64,000 nt of DNA from CAYJBH01 sp964369965. Lineage in GTDB: Bacteria > Bacillota > Clostridia > Oscillospirales > Ruminococcaceae. The notes beneath the pieces are model-generated. The model was given only the letters and a program-made list of their open reading frames with translations. It was not told where the DNA came from and ran no database searches. The position numbers and the translations under genes are program-made. Numbering within the stretch: position 1 is the stretch's first letter; every line of letters begins with the position of its first letter. This document shows, piece by piece, positions 1 through 8,660 of the stretch. The DNA is taken from NCBI GenBank assembly GCA_964369965.1, contig CAYJGF010000011.1, positions 18,585-82,584 on the forward strand, read 5' to 3'.

Positions 1-641
1 AAAAACTCGACGAGATAACCTTTGATGAGATGCTGGAGCTCGCCTCACTCGGCGCGCAGGTGCTCAACAACCGCTCGGTTGAGTTGGCGAAAAAGTACGA
101 TGTGGAGCTGGAGGTTCTATCCAGCATCACAAACAACCCCGGTACAGTAGTTAAGGAGGTAACGAACGAAGTGGAAGGTATGTTAATTAAAGGTGTCGCT
201 AAGGACACAAACGTGGCGGTTTTCTCGATAGTGGGCGTGTCGGACACACCCGGTACCTCGTTTAAGCTCTTCTCTAATCTCGCACAGCACAAGATAAATG
301 TGGATATCATTCTACAGAGTGTCGGTCGTGAGAACACAAAGGACATCACATTCACCGTCCCCGGGACCGAGATTGAGCTGGTCAAAGGGTTGATGGAGGA
401 TTTTTGTTCGAAACATGGCGCAAAGGGCGTTGTGGTATCGGACGATGTCGCCAAGGTCTCGATAGTGGGCGCAGGTATGCAGAGCCACAGCGGAGTCGCC
501 TCCAAAATGTTTGAAGCGTTGTATGAGGCTGGCATAAATATCAAGATGATCTCCACCAGTGAGATCAAAATTTCGGTGCTTATCAACAAGTCCGAGGTGG
601 ACAAGGCGGTCGTGGCGGTACACAACGCGTTTGTGGACTAA
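1..641 (+). CDS. lysC: aspartate kinase, C-terminal part (5' end outside window)
   Basis: Aspartokinase phosphorylates L-aspartate, the first step to lysine, threonine and methionine (and diaminopimelate for wall and spore cortex). The reading frame is open from base 3, so the gene starts upstream. The visible part begins in the end of the amino-acid-kinase domain (ITFDEMLELASLGAQVL, then RSVELAKKYDVELEV), the usual junction to the regulatory half. Two ACT domains follow, each opening with a VSIVG-type beta strand (VFSIVGVSDTPG and KVSIVGAGMQSHSG), which in this family bind lysine or threonine for feedback control. The C terminus (KAVVAVHNAFVD) is that expected of a complete protein. The window holds no other lysine or threonine gene, so operon context cannot be judged. 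Function is secure; the symbol is by family convention. Confidence 0.92.
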   Translation, partial: KLDEITFDEMLELASLGAQVLNNRSVELAKKYDVELEVLSSITNNPGTVVKEVTNEVEGMLIKGVAKDTNVAVFSIVGVSDTPGTSFKLFSNLAQHKINVDIILQSVGRENTKDITFTVPGTEIELVKGLMEDFCSKHGAKGVVVSDDVAKVSIVGAGMQSHSGVASKMFEALYEAGINIKMISTSEIKISVLINKSEVDKAVVAVHNAFVD

Positions 642-676
642 CTTATTGCAGTTAACATCGGTGTTGCACCATTCAT

Positions 677-708
677 GTAGGGCACGCATTGTATTCGTGC
701 CGCCCTAC
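677..708. repeat. intergenic hairpin of the GTAGGG...CCCTAC type
   Basis: GTAGGGCACG at 677-686 faces CGTGCCGCCCTAC at 696-708, an imperfect hairpin with a 3-base bulge. No T-run follows, so it is not a standard terminator. Related GTAGGGG...CCCCTAC hairpins lie at 39101-39143 and, in part, at 45348-45370, always between genes. Confidence 0.45.
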
Positions 709-765
709 AAAGGCGTGTGACAACCGACCGCGTTGTTTTATCAAAACAGCCCTAATCCCCTACCA

Positions 766-1440
766 TTAGTCATCAGCCTCGTTCGCAAACTCATCCACCA
801 CCCCACTGCCCAATATGAAATAGCTGTAGCGGTATTCGCTCGGTATCATGGTGTCGGTGTCAGGGTAGGTAATCACAGCAATAAAATCGGTACAGCCACC
901 GGCGTCTCGGATAATTTTCTCCATGTACGCCTGGTCGCCGTGCCGATTTATTATGTAATTTTGCGGTGTTATATTATATGCGTTTGCGACACCGCCGAGC
1001 GAGTCCGCAATCACATGCCCTTGGTCGAGGTGGTCAAGTTCTGTGCCGGGAACCGCCGCCTCGTCGTTATAATATCGACCGGAGGAGTTAACCTCTTCAC
1101 TCTGTTCGTCCTGCAACACAACCTCGTGCGCTAAGACATAGACGAGTTGAGCGTGCTCATTGGTCAGGGCATAATAAATACGCTCGCCGTAGCCGACGTC
1201 CACCGCGACACCTCCCACACGCTCGCCACTGCGCTCACCGCCATCCACCTCGATTATGTTATAGTCGGTGTCAAGATAGGTCAATACATCACCGTCGATG
1301 GTATACTCAACCGTTTTCACATCCGGCGGAATTTGGGTGTAAAGCAAACCGGACAGCTCGGTGTCGGTCGCTATAAGCGAGAGTGTCGCAAGGACGGCAA
1401 AGAGGATTATGGATAAAACAAATTTATTTTTTTTGGTCAT
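766..1440 (-). CDS. membrane-anchored DNA/RNA non-specific endonuclease (EndA-like)
   Basis: A 224-residue protein with one N-terminal membrane segment (about residues 6-24 after MTKKNKF) and an outside domain. The catalytic stretch near the C-terminal third reads LDHLDQGHVIADSLGG, followed by NAYNITPQNYIINRHGD. This is the D-x-G-H motif plus the Asn that holds Mg2+ in the beta-beta-alpha-metal nucleases of the Endonuclea_NS_2/EndA type. Such enzymes cut DNA or RNA at the cell surface, for nutrition or DNA uptake. The longer open frame begins 30 codons upstream, but those residues are not a signal sequence and overlap a hairpin; the ATG at 1440 directly precedes the lysine-rich start of the membrane segment. 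The gene is alone, downstream of the AKR gene and its terminator. Family assignment is good; the biological role is inferred. Confidence 0.72.
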   Translation of the reverse strand: MTKKNKFVLSIILFAVLATLSLIATDTELSGLLYTQIPPDVKTVEYTIDGDVLTYLDTDYNIIEVDGGERSGERVGGVAVDVGYGERIYYALTNEHAQLVYVLAHEVVLQDEQSEEVNSSGRYYNDEAAVPGTELDHLDQGHVIADSLGGVANAYNITPQNYIINRHGDQAYMEKIIRDAGGCTDFIAVITYPDTDTMIPSEYRYSYFILGSGVVDEFANEADD

Positions 1441-1466
1441 TTGGTCACCGTTTAAAATTAAAACAG

Positions 1467-1497
1467 AACTCCACCTATCATAAAGAGAGGTGGAGTT
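1467..1497 (-). terminator. hairpin terminator of the aldo/keto reductase gene
   Basis: AACTCCACCT (1467-1476) and AGGTGGAGTT (1488-1497) form a perfect 10-bp stem. Read on the minus strand it is followed by CTGTTTTAATTTT, a T-rich tail, and it lies just past the AKR gene, which ends at 1599. A second smaller hairpin (about 1549-1567) lies between them. Confidence 0.55.
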
Positions 1498-1598
1498 TGT
1501 ACAGAAATTAGGTGGGGTGACTTTTCCCACATTTCCTACATCGTTGCCGACGGGTGGCGGATGCCCGTTCCGCCCTCTAATTTTTGTAACAATAGTGT

Positions 1599-2702
1599 TT
1601 ACAGCCCTATCACACTCTCCACCTTTTTAAGTTCCTCAATAATAGCTATGTGCTGTGGACATACGTCCTCACATTGGCCACACTCGACACAGTCGGAGGG
1701 TTTGCCGCCGTTTGCGGTGACCCAATTGTATGTGCCCTGCGCACCCTCAAAGTTTTTGTACACAAGGGCGGTGTTGACGGCGCGGAATAGCTGAGGGATT
1801 TCTATCGACACGGGACATCCTTTGATGCAGTAGTTACAGATGGTGCAGGGGATGTTGTCGCTGTTGTTGATATTCTCGATGGTGGCGTCTATCGCCGATA
1901 GCTCCGCAGCGGAAAGTGGGGCGAGGTTGTCAAACGTATTTATATTGTCCGCAATCTGCTCCATGTTGGACATACCGCTAAGCACCATGAAAACACCGTC
2001 CAGCGATGCAACCCAGCGCATAGCCCAGGAGGCAAGGCTCACACCCTTTGTGCAGTCCAGTAATGGTTTTGCTATGTCGTCCGGCATAGAGGCGAGCGAG
2101 CCACCCTTGACCGGCTCCATGACGATGATGGGTTTATTGTGCTTTCTTGCAACCTCATAGCATTTGCGGGATTGCACCGCCTCACTCTCCCAGTCGATAT
2201 AGTTCAGTTGTAGCTGTACAAAATCGACCTCGGGATGCTCACTCAACACCTCGTCCAACATCTCGGCAGAGTCGTGGAAGGAAAAACCGACATTTTTTGC
2301 AAGCCCCTCTTGCTTAATTTTCTGTATAAACTCCCATCCTCCAAGGGTGTCAAACTTCGACTTGTTTTGAGCGTTGATGCTGTGAAGCAGATAATAATCA
2401 AAATAGCCTGCACCGGAGCGTCGGAGCGAGGTGTCAAACAACTTTTGCACATCCTCTTTAGTGTCGGCAAGCCCTATCGGCAGTTTGGTGGCGAGCTGAA
2501 AACTCTCACGTGGATATCGCTCTATTAGTGTTGTTTTTGCCACACCCTCCGACATCTGATTGTGATAGACGTATGCGGTGTCAAAATAGGTGAAGCCCTT
2601 TGACATAAACTCGTCCACCATCTCCTTTGTGCGCTCGATATTAACATCCTCACCGCTCATCGGCAGGCGCATCAGACCAAATCCTAACTTTTTCATATCC
2701 AA
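1599..2702 (-). CDS. aldo/keto reductase with C-terminal two-cluster ferredoxin domain
   Basis: A 367-residue two-domain protein. The N-terminal TIM barrel has the aldo/keto reductase tetrad: Asp41 and Tyr46 (FDTAYVYHN), Lys73 (ATKLP) and His107 (YYLLHS). The last 90 residues carry CTICNYCIKGCP and, further on, CVECGQCEDVCP, two [4Fe-4S] ligand sets. This fusion is common in anaerobes and suggests coupling of carbonyl/alcohol redox to ferredoxin or NAD(P)H; the substrate cannot be read from sequence. The start is taken as TTG at 2702 because AGGAG lies 7 bases upstream; the ATG two codons later (2696) is 13 bases from it. Monocistronic, with its own terminator. Confidence 0.85.
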   Translation of the reverse strand: MDMKKLGFGLMRLPMSGEDVNIERTKEMVDEFMSKGFTYFDTAYVYHNQMSEGVAKTTLIERYPRESFQLATKLPIGLADTKEDVQKLFDTSLRRSGAGYFDYYLLHSINAQNKSKFDTLGGWEFIQKIKQEGLAKNVGFSFHDSAEMLDEVLSEHPEVDFVQLQLNYIDWESEAVQSRKCYEVARKHNKPIIVMEPVKGGSLASMPDDIAKPLLDCTKGVSLASWAMRWVASLDGVFMVLSGMSNMEQIADNINTFDNLAPLSAAELSAIDATIENINNSDNIPCTICNYCIKGCPVSIEIPQLFRAVNTALVYKNFEGAQGTYNWVTANGGKPSDCVECGQCEDVCPQHIAIIEELKKVESVIGL

Positions 2703-2825
2703 AATAAAACTCCTATATGTTCTTAATGTTCATTTTATCATATTATTTTTGAATTGTCATGTTATTTTAATAAAAAAAAGTGACAAGATTTCCTGCGTTT
2801 TCCCCTATTTTTTTATTCGGTGCTA

Positions 2826-2876
2826 TTGCTATAAGTAATTATTTATGCTAAAATCAAAGATAGGGATTATTCCCTA
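2826..2876 (+). promoter_or_regulatory. sigma-A-type promoter with palindrome at the start site
   Basis: TTGCTA (2826-2831), 17-base spacer, TAAAAT (2849-2854) with an extended -10 TGC. Transcription would start near 2861, exactly where the palindrome TAGGGA-TTAT-TCCCTA (2861-2876) begins. The palindrome could be an operator for the c-di-GMP phosphodiesterase operon. Confidence 0.55.
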
Positions 2877-2899
2877 ATAAAATATGGGGGTAAGTTTTT

Positions 2900-5101
2900 T
2901 TGAAAAAAAGACTTCATCAAATACTGCTGATAGTCGGCGCGATTTTAGCGCTGTTTGTAATCACTGTTGGGGTGATTAGGTTCAACTATGACCTCAACTA
3001 TGAGCTGGAGCACCTTTTGGAACAACAATTGACCGACACCGCCATTCAACAGCAGGTCGCTTTCAACAACGAGCTTGCAACCGGCAGGGCTATGTTGGAT
3101 CACATAGCAAAAGCCTTGCCTTTTTTTGGCTATGATGAGGCGGCGATACTGGAGTTTTTAGGCACTCTTGACGACGACTTTAAGTTTGAGAATATATTGC
3201 TTATCGAAATGCACGGCAGGGGTATGCTCGGCGACGGCACCCACGCCGATATATCCGACACCGAGCATTTTGAGCGCGCCATAAATGGGGAGACGCTCAC
3301 GACGACGCCCTATGTTTCCGAGTTTACCGGCAACAACGTCTTAGCCATCGCCGCACCGCTCATGTTCGAGGGGGAGGTCGCCGGCGTTATCGCGGCGGAG
3401 TATTCACTCGACTATCTGACCGAGAGCCTCAGCCTGACCATGTCGGGCGACAAGGGCTATGCCATGGTGGTCGACACAAACGGCAACGTGCTCCTGTCCA
3501 CCGACGAGCGACATGACAGTTTTGAAAACCTGACCACCGCCGAGTATGTCAGCAAACCGACCGACGAGATTGCGAGTGACCTTGCAAACGGGCGACTCGG
3601 GCGGATTAGATTTACCATAGATTCGGTAGAAAAAATGGCGGAGTATCGTCCGCTCGACATCAACGGTTGGTCGCTTGTATTTGTCGCCACCGCCGAAGAA
3701 ATTTCGGCAGGTGCCACCACCATATTGAACAACATGGTGATACTCAGCATTGCGATAACCTGCTTTATGGCACTTATTGCATTGTATATTTTAAGGGTGC
3801 GGCGCGATAATCAAAAGAGGATAGAACAGCTTGCATACTATGACGAGTTGACCGGCATACCAAACCTTGTCAAGTTTAAGATTGACACGAAAGACATTAT
3901 CACGAAAAACCCCGAAAAACAGGGCATCATGATCATGATGGACGTGGTCAATTTCAAGGGGATAAACGAGATGTTCGGCTTTGAGCTCGGTGACAAGGTG
4001 CTTAAAACCATCGCCGAAAACGGCAACACCGTCACGGACGAGACTTTTTGCCACGCAAGGGTCGGTATCGACGAGTTTATGTTCTTTTCCGCAAACGGAC
4101 TTTTTGAGGAAATGCAAACCACCACATCGTTTTATGAAAGGCAGTTTAAACGCATGTTGCCGGAGCTGTCAAAACACCAGTTTTCTTTCCGATACGGGCG
4201 GTATATCGTTGAGCCGAATAACACCGATATAAACGATATTGTCAACAAGACGGTCATCGCCCACAGCTTTGCAAAGGTGGAGGGCGGCAGTGCCCACTGG
4301 GACTATGACGATCGGTTTAAACAAAAGGTCTTGCGCACCACCGAGATATCCAACAAAATGGAAGATGCGCTGTTAAACGGCGAGTTCAAACTCTTTTTGC
4401 AACCGAAATACCGTATAAACGATTCGCAAATTGTCGGCGCGGAGGCGTTGGTGCGTTGGGTGGAGCCGAGCGGCACGATGGTCTATCCCAATGAGTTTAT
4501 ACCGCTGTTTGAGACCAACGGTTTTATTGTAAACTTAGACATATCAATGCTGGAAAACGTCTGTTTAACCCTAAATAGGTGGAGAAACGAGGGTAAAACT
4601 TGCGTCCCCGTCTCGGTGAACTTTTCACGTGTGCATCTGCGCAATCCGAATTTTGTCGACGATATCAAGGCGATAACCGAAAAACATAAAATCCCAAGGG
4701 AGCTTATCGAGGTGGAGCTGACCGAGACAACGGTCACCGAGAACGAACAGGACCTCAAAAACCTGCTCGAAAGCCTGCATCATGCCGGATTTTCCATCGC
4801 TATCGATGATTTCGGCGCCGGATATTCCTCGCTCGGTATGCTTAAAAACTTTAAGGTGGATACCCTTAAACTGGACAAGAGCTTTTTCGACAGGCACGCC
4901 GACGAGCGCGGTGACATCGTCATCGACGGTATAACCAAACTGGCGCAAAGCCTGTACATGCACACCGTTGCAGAGGGGATTGAGGAGCCGGAGCAGGTGG
5001 AACTGCTTAAAAAGGTTAATTGTGAGACGGCACAGGGTTATTTTTATGCAAAACCCATGTCCATTGAGGAGTTTGAACAGCTCTGTTTTTCTGCCGAGTA
5101 G
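2900..5101 (+). CDS. membrane c-di-GMP phosphodiesterase with degenerate GGDEF and intact EAL
   Basis: A 733-residue sensor enzyme. Membrane segment 1 (about residues 8-27) and segment 2 (about 278-297) flank an extracytoplasmic dCache-like ligand domain. A GGDEF domain follows (YYDELTGIPN at about 313), but its signature reads RVGIDEF (about 386-392): the second Gly is Ile, which should abolish cyclase activity. The EAL domain is complete: AEALVRW near 514, VNFSR, ELTET, DDFGAGYSSLG near 635, KLDKSF and EGIEEPEQ. The prediction is that the protein hydrolyses cyclic di-GMP in response to an outside signal, with the GGDEF serving as a regulatory GTP-binding domain. Start is TTG with GGGGG about 9 bases upstream. 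Two membrane glycosyltransferase-like genes follow in the same operon. Confidence 0.88.
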   Translation: MKKRLHQILLIVGAILALFVITVGVIRFNYDLNYELEHLLEQQLTDTAIQQQVAFNNELATGRAMLDHIAKALPFFGYDEAAILEFLGTLDDDFKFENILLIEMHGRGMLGDGTHADISDTEHFERAINGETLTTTPYVSEFTGNNVLAIAAPLMFEGEVAGVIAAEYSLDYLTESLSLTMSGDKGYAMVVDTNGNVLLSTDERHDSFENLTTAEYVSKPTDEIASDLANGRLGRIRFTIDSVEKMAEYRPLDINGWSLVFVATAEEISAGATTILNNMVILSIAITCFMALIALYILRVRRDNQKRIEQLAYYDELTGIPNLVKFKIDTKDIITKNPEKQGIMIMMDVVNFKGINEMFGFELGDKVLKTIAENGNTVTDETFCHARVGIDEFMFFSANGLFEEMQTTTSFYERQFKRMLPELSKHQFSFRYGRYIVEPNNTDINDIVNKTVIAHSFAKVEGGSAHWDYDDRFKQKVLRTTEISNKMEDALLNGEFKLFLQPKYRINDSQIVGAEALVRWVEPSGTMVYPNEFIPLFETNGFIVNLDISMLENVCLTLNRWRNEGKTCVPVSVNFSRVHLRNPNFVDDIKAITEKHKIPRELIEVELTETTVTENEQDLKNLLESLHHAGFSIAIDDFGAGYSSLGMLKNFKVDTLKLDKSFFDRHADERGDIVIDGITKLAQSLYMHTVAEGIEEPEQVELLKKVNCETAQGYFYAKPMSIEEFEQLCFSAE

Positions 5102-5115
5102 CCGACGGAGTGAAC

Positions 5116-6654
5116 TTGAATAATATTTTATCAAAAACCATAGCACTTAGATGGTACGACATAGCTTTCCCCATCCTGTTGATACCGGTATTTTTCTCGT
5201 TGCCCCTTCTGTTCCAACCGGACACTGTGGTATACCTTGAAAATGCCGAGTTTTTCGCCGGTGACGGCGGTGTATATAACGCACAACGCGGACCTGTCCT
5301 CCCATTTTTGATTATGCTTATGGGGAAGTTGTTCAGCTACACCGTGGGTGGCTTAAAGGTTGGTTTTTTCTTTATATATATAATTTTTGCGGCATCGGTC
5401 ATGACGGTGCTGATACTGCTCGACATAGATAAAAAGGTCGGGCGCGTTGGAGTGTGGCTACTTTCTGCCGCAGTGCTCTTTTTTAACACGCTGGTGCTGA
5501 CCTATTCTCACACCGTGCTGACCGAATTCATTGCAATAACACTCATCGCCTGTTATCTCGCCTTTATGCTCGGCATGAGGCGGGTCAAGGACGGTGTTTT
5601 AAAGCATCTGCTCACCGCGCTGATAACCGCCGTCTTTTTGGTGTTATCCTACGGGATAAAGCAGATGTTCTTCCCTATAATCTTGCTGTGCTGGGCAGGG
5701 TTTATTTTGATTAATTTGGTGCAACGTTTTTCTTTTAAAAGGTTGGCGGTGCAAGGGGCGGTGCTTTTTTTGCTCGGCGCAATGATACTGTCCTACATCT
5801 CGGTATATGCCACACTCAACGACGGTGGCAATATGGAGGGGGGATCGGTGGATAGTTACGCCGGCAGTTTTTTGGTAGACGGTCTGCGATACTTTGAGCC
5901 GGTCGGCAGTATAAACTACGACGGGCAACCCACCACCGTCAATATAAACGACCGCTTTATCGAGCCGATAACAACCTTTGACTATGTTTTTGAGCCGGGG
6001 CTTTTTGGCTCACTGAAGTACCTTTTCACCTGCTTTATTAACGCACCGGATAGATTTATTGCGAGCTATGTCGCGAACTACAGGATTGTCTCGGGTGTGA
6101 TCACCTGTGAGGTGGTAGGCGATACCAGAAAGCACACCTACGCCACCGAGACCATTGTCTTTAACTCCCTTTATGAGAGCGGACTTTGGATAGACTTTTT
6201 TAAAGGCAACACCTCGGACCTGCTCGGTGCGTACCCCGACGGCACCGGCACCGCACTCTCACAGGCGAGTTTTTCGCATCAGGTGGTGCAGTTCGGGCTT
6301 GCCACCAACCTGCTGTTTAACACCCGTTATGCGGATATCTCTGTCATGCTCCATACCGTTTTTAACTTTTTTGCTCCTTTAGTGCTGTTATTGTCCGTTG
6401 CACTGCTAATAGCATCCAAAAAGTTTGCTTTCGTCGACAAAAAGCTCTGTGTAATCAATATATTTATATCCTCCACCGTCTTTTTGTACATCCTCTTTTT
6501 GGCGGTCACTGCACAAAATATCGAGCGGTACGGCATACCCATGATACTTTTTAACGGACTGTTTTGGATAATAAATTTTGCCTATCTTATATCTTTTTTA
6601 ACGCCCTATGCAAAAAAGCAGTACGCAAAAATTAGGAAACAAAGCTCAATATGA
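5116..6654 (+). CDS. multi-pass membrane protein, GT-C-like
   Basis: I do not recognise a named family. The 512 residues hold about 11 hydrophobic segments. After the first comes an outside loop (LENAEFFAGDGGVYNAQRGP) like the acidic loop 1 plus RGP of ArnT/PMT-type GT-C glycosyltransferases; a large soluble loop (about residues 235-370) lies between membrane halves. The role could be transfer of a lipid-linked sugar to a surface polymer, but this is inference. Start: GTG at 5110 is embedded in the Shine-Dalgarno ACGGAGTGA, so TTG at 5116, five bases after GGAG, is preferred. It starts 14 bases after the phosphodiesterase gene and overlaps the next gene by 4 bases (ATGA), so the three are translationally coupled. 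Confidence 0.6.
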   Translation: MNNILSKTIALRWYDIAFPILLIPVFFSLPLLFQPDTVVYLENAEFFAGDGGVYNAQRGPVLPFLIMLMGKLFSYTVGGLKVGFFFIYIIFAASVMTVLILLDIDKKVGRVGVWLLSAAVLFFNTLVLTYSHTVLTEFIAITLIACYLAFMLGMRRVKDGVLKHLLTALITAVFLVLSYGIKQMFFPIILLCWAGFILINLVQRFSFKRLAVQGAVLFLLGAMILSYISVYATLNDGGNMEGGSVDSYAGSFLVDGLRYFEPVGSINYDGQPTTVNINDRFIEPITTFDYVFEPGLFGSLKYLFTCFINAPDRFIASYVANYRIVSGVITCEVVGDTRKHTYATETIVFNSLYESGLWIDFFKGNTSDLLGAYPDGTGTALSQASFSHQVVQFGLATNLLFNTRYADISVMLHTVFNFFAPLVLLLSVALLIASKKFAFVDKKLCVINIFISSTVFLYILFLAVTAQNIERYGIPMILFNGLFWIINFAYLISFLTPYAKKQYAKIRKQSSI

Positions 6655-8600
6655 TTTTATATATAAAAAACAAGCCCTATATACTTGGCTTTTCCCTGCT
6701 CGCCATCGTCCTCCTTTTATACTGTGCCGCGACAATGCTCGCCGGGGGGAGTGCTGTCGGGTTTGTGGTCTATGTCCTGCTGAGCGCTCTGCTGATATTC
6801 TGCCCCGGTCTTGCACTCTGTGACCTTTTGCTCCCAAAAATGTCTGTCGCCGGTCGGTTTTCGGTATCCTATACCCTCGGCGTCGCGGTTTTGTGGGTCG
6901 GGTTTGTCCTCTTTGGCTCGCTTGTTGAGCTTGCACCATGGGTTATCTATCTTATGTATCTGCCGTCCTTTTCCCTCGCCGGATACAAAATATGGCATAC
7001 CGTTATAGCAAAAAAGCCGACTGTAAAGCCGGAAAATAATTTTGTATTTAACGCGCTGATGCTGTGCATTGCCGCCGGTATATTCGTGTATATCTTCACC
7101 GGCGTTTTCCCCCTCGCGCACGCCGATGTTGCCGGTAATATGCAGTACCATCAGGACATGATGTGGAGCGTCGGCAACGGCGTGGCGGTGCGTTTTGGCT
7201 CCCCACTGGTCGACATGCGCTCGATAGATGGGTTTTTATACTACCATTATCTGTCCGATACGGTGGTTGGGTTTATTTCACTCGTCGGCAACCTTTCGGT
7301 CTATAATGCCGCGTGTTATTACAACTATCCGATTTTAGTCGCGGTGCTGTCGGTCGGCCTGTACGCCGTCGGAAGTAGATTTAATGTAGATAAAAAAATA
7401 GCGGTTCTATTACCTTTCGGGCTGTTGTTCTTGCACGGGTTTGGCGGACTAATGAGCGCGAACTACACCCGCAACTACAACGGGGTCATGGCGGCGAGCG
7501 CGTTATCCTCGGCGGTGCTCTATCTTTTAGCTCTGTCGCTCGATAATAAATTTAATTTTAAATCCGGTATAAAATTCTGCCTCGGATTCGTCCTTGCAAT
7601 CAGCGCACTTTTGATGAGCAAAAACCTTTACGGCATACTTATCCTTTGCGCTGTGGCGGCGACGGTTATTTTTTCGCTGATAGTCAGCAGGCGACTTTAT
7701 CGTTTTCAGCTATTGCTCGCGGCACTCGGCGGTTTGGTGTTCCTCCTCCTTTGGCAGACGATATTTCGTTTCGCACTTAACAACCTTGTCATGGAGATAT
7801 GGAAAGAGCTACCCGACCTTTTGTATGAGGCATTCATCTGGGCACCTTTTTGTGCTATACTCTATGTAATAAGTCTTGTGTCCAGCCTGAAAAACATAAA
7901 AAAACTTTCGTTTATGCGCCTGTTGGTCAATGCGGCGGCGGTCGGTGGGATGCTCGCCTACTTTTTGTTTTTCCACTACTCCTCGTCACAGACCTACTTT
8001 CTGCTCGCGGCGATATACTTTATGTGGTTTTGCGGTGTCGAGTTGTTGCCGAGCATACTAAAGAATAGGCGGCTTATAGCGGTGAGCGCGATTGTGGCTG
8101 TTGTGACGCTGTTTGGCACCGCCACCATGGTTTTGCCGGAGATGAGGACGGGGGTTCAGGTGGCACTGCGTTGCCTTGAACTGCGTCCGCAATACCCATA
8201 CTACGGCAACACCGTCACCGCCGGGGATGAACAGGCGGCACTCTGGCTGAAAGAGAATACCGACCGCGACGAAATATTTGCCACCAACCGCAACGCACAG
8301 GACATGGAGATTGGGGAGGGCACCTGGCACTATTACACCGCCGTGTCGGAGCGCAGAAGCTTTGCGGAGAGTTGGCGATATGCGATGGACTACGGCACCG
8401 ACTATTTTGTGATGCGCCACAACTTAGAGGAGGTCAGCGACGTTCTGTTTCGTCTTGATACGACCGATGAGGCTTTCGCCCTCGCACGGGAATACGATAT
8501 TGACTACCTGCTCATGAGCACCGCCGTGAGGGAGCACCCCTTTGATGGGGCGGATCCGGTGTACGAGAATGAGAGTGTGAGGATTTATAGGGTTGAATAA
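6651..8600 (+). CDS. large multi-pass membrane protein with C-terminal soluble domain, GT-C-like
   Basis: A 649-residue protein with about 13-14 hydrophobic segments over residues 10-500 and a 150-residue soluble tail. Loop 1 after the fourth segment (PLAHADVAGNMQYHQDMMWSVGNG) carries Asp/His residues, and the tail (EQAALWLKENTDRDEIFATNR ... SERRSFAESW) resembles tails of bacterial oligosaccharyl- or mannosyl-transferase-like proteins. No exact family can be named. It overlaps the previous gene by ATGA and is the last gene of the operon. With the upstream c-di-GMP phosphodiesterase the operon suggests control of a surface glycan; this is inferred from context only. A solo transposon end lies immediately after the stop codon. 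Confidence 0.55.
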   Translation: MILYIKNKPYILGFSLLAIVLLLYCAATMLAGGSAVGFVVYVLLSALLIFCPGLALCDLLLPKMSVAGRFSVSYTLGVAVLWVGFVLFGSLVELAPWVIYLMYLPSFSLAGYKIWHTVIAKKPTVKPENNFVFNALMLCIAAGIFVYIFTGVFPLAHADVAGNMQYHQDMMWSVGNGVAVRFGSPLVDMRSIDGFLYYHYLSDTVVGFISLVGNLSVYNAACYYNYPILVAVLSVGLYAVGSRFNVDKKIAVLLPFGLLFLHGFGGLMSANYTRNYNGVMAASALSSAVLYLLALSLDNKFNFKSGIKFCLGFVLAISALLMSKNLYGILILCAVAATVIFSLIVSRRLYRFQLLLAALGGLVFLLLWQTIFRFALNNLVMEIWKELPDLLYEAFIWAPFCAILYVISLVSSLKNIKKLSFMRLLVNAAAVGGMLAYFLFFHYSSSQTYFLLAAIYFMWFCGVELLPSILKNRRLIAVSAIVAVVTLFGTATMVLPEMRTGVQVALRCLELRPQYPYYGNTVTAGDEQAALWLKENTDRDEIFATNRNAQDMEIGEGTWHYYTAVSERRSFAESWRYAMDYGTDYFVMRHNLEEVSDVLFRLDTTDEAFALAREYDIDYLLMSTAVREHPFDGADPVYENESVRIYRVE

Positions 8601-8601
8601 T

Positions 8602-8621
8602 ATAGTCAATTAACTTGAAAT
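8602..8621. repeat. solo terminal inverted repeat of the MITE family
   Basis: The 20 bases match the right end (minus strand) of the full elements at 20014-20170 and 61414-61573 (TATAGTCAATTAA then CTTGAAA) with about one difference. The sequence that follows (to 8660) does not match the element interior, so this is a remnant or a diverged relative. Confidence 0.55.
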
Positions 8622-8660
8622 TCGGCTTAGCAAACGGCGTCGGCAAAATTTGTGACCGCT

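Noticed and set aside
733..1416. Plus-strand frames of 133 and 89 codons opposite the nuclease gene
   Set aside because: No ribosome binding sites and no recognisable protein; the opposite frame has catalytic motifs and a membrane anchor.
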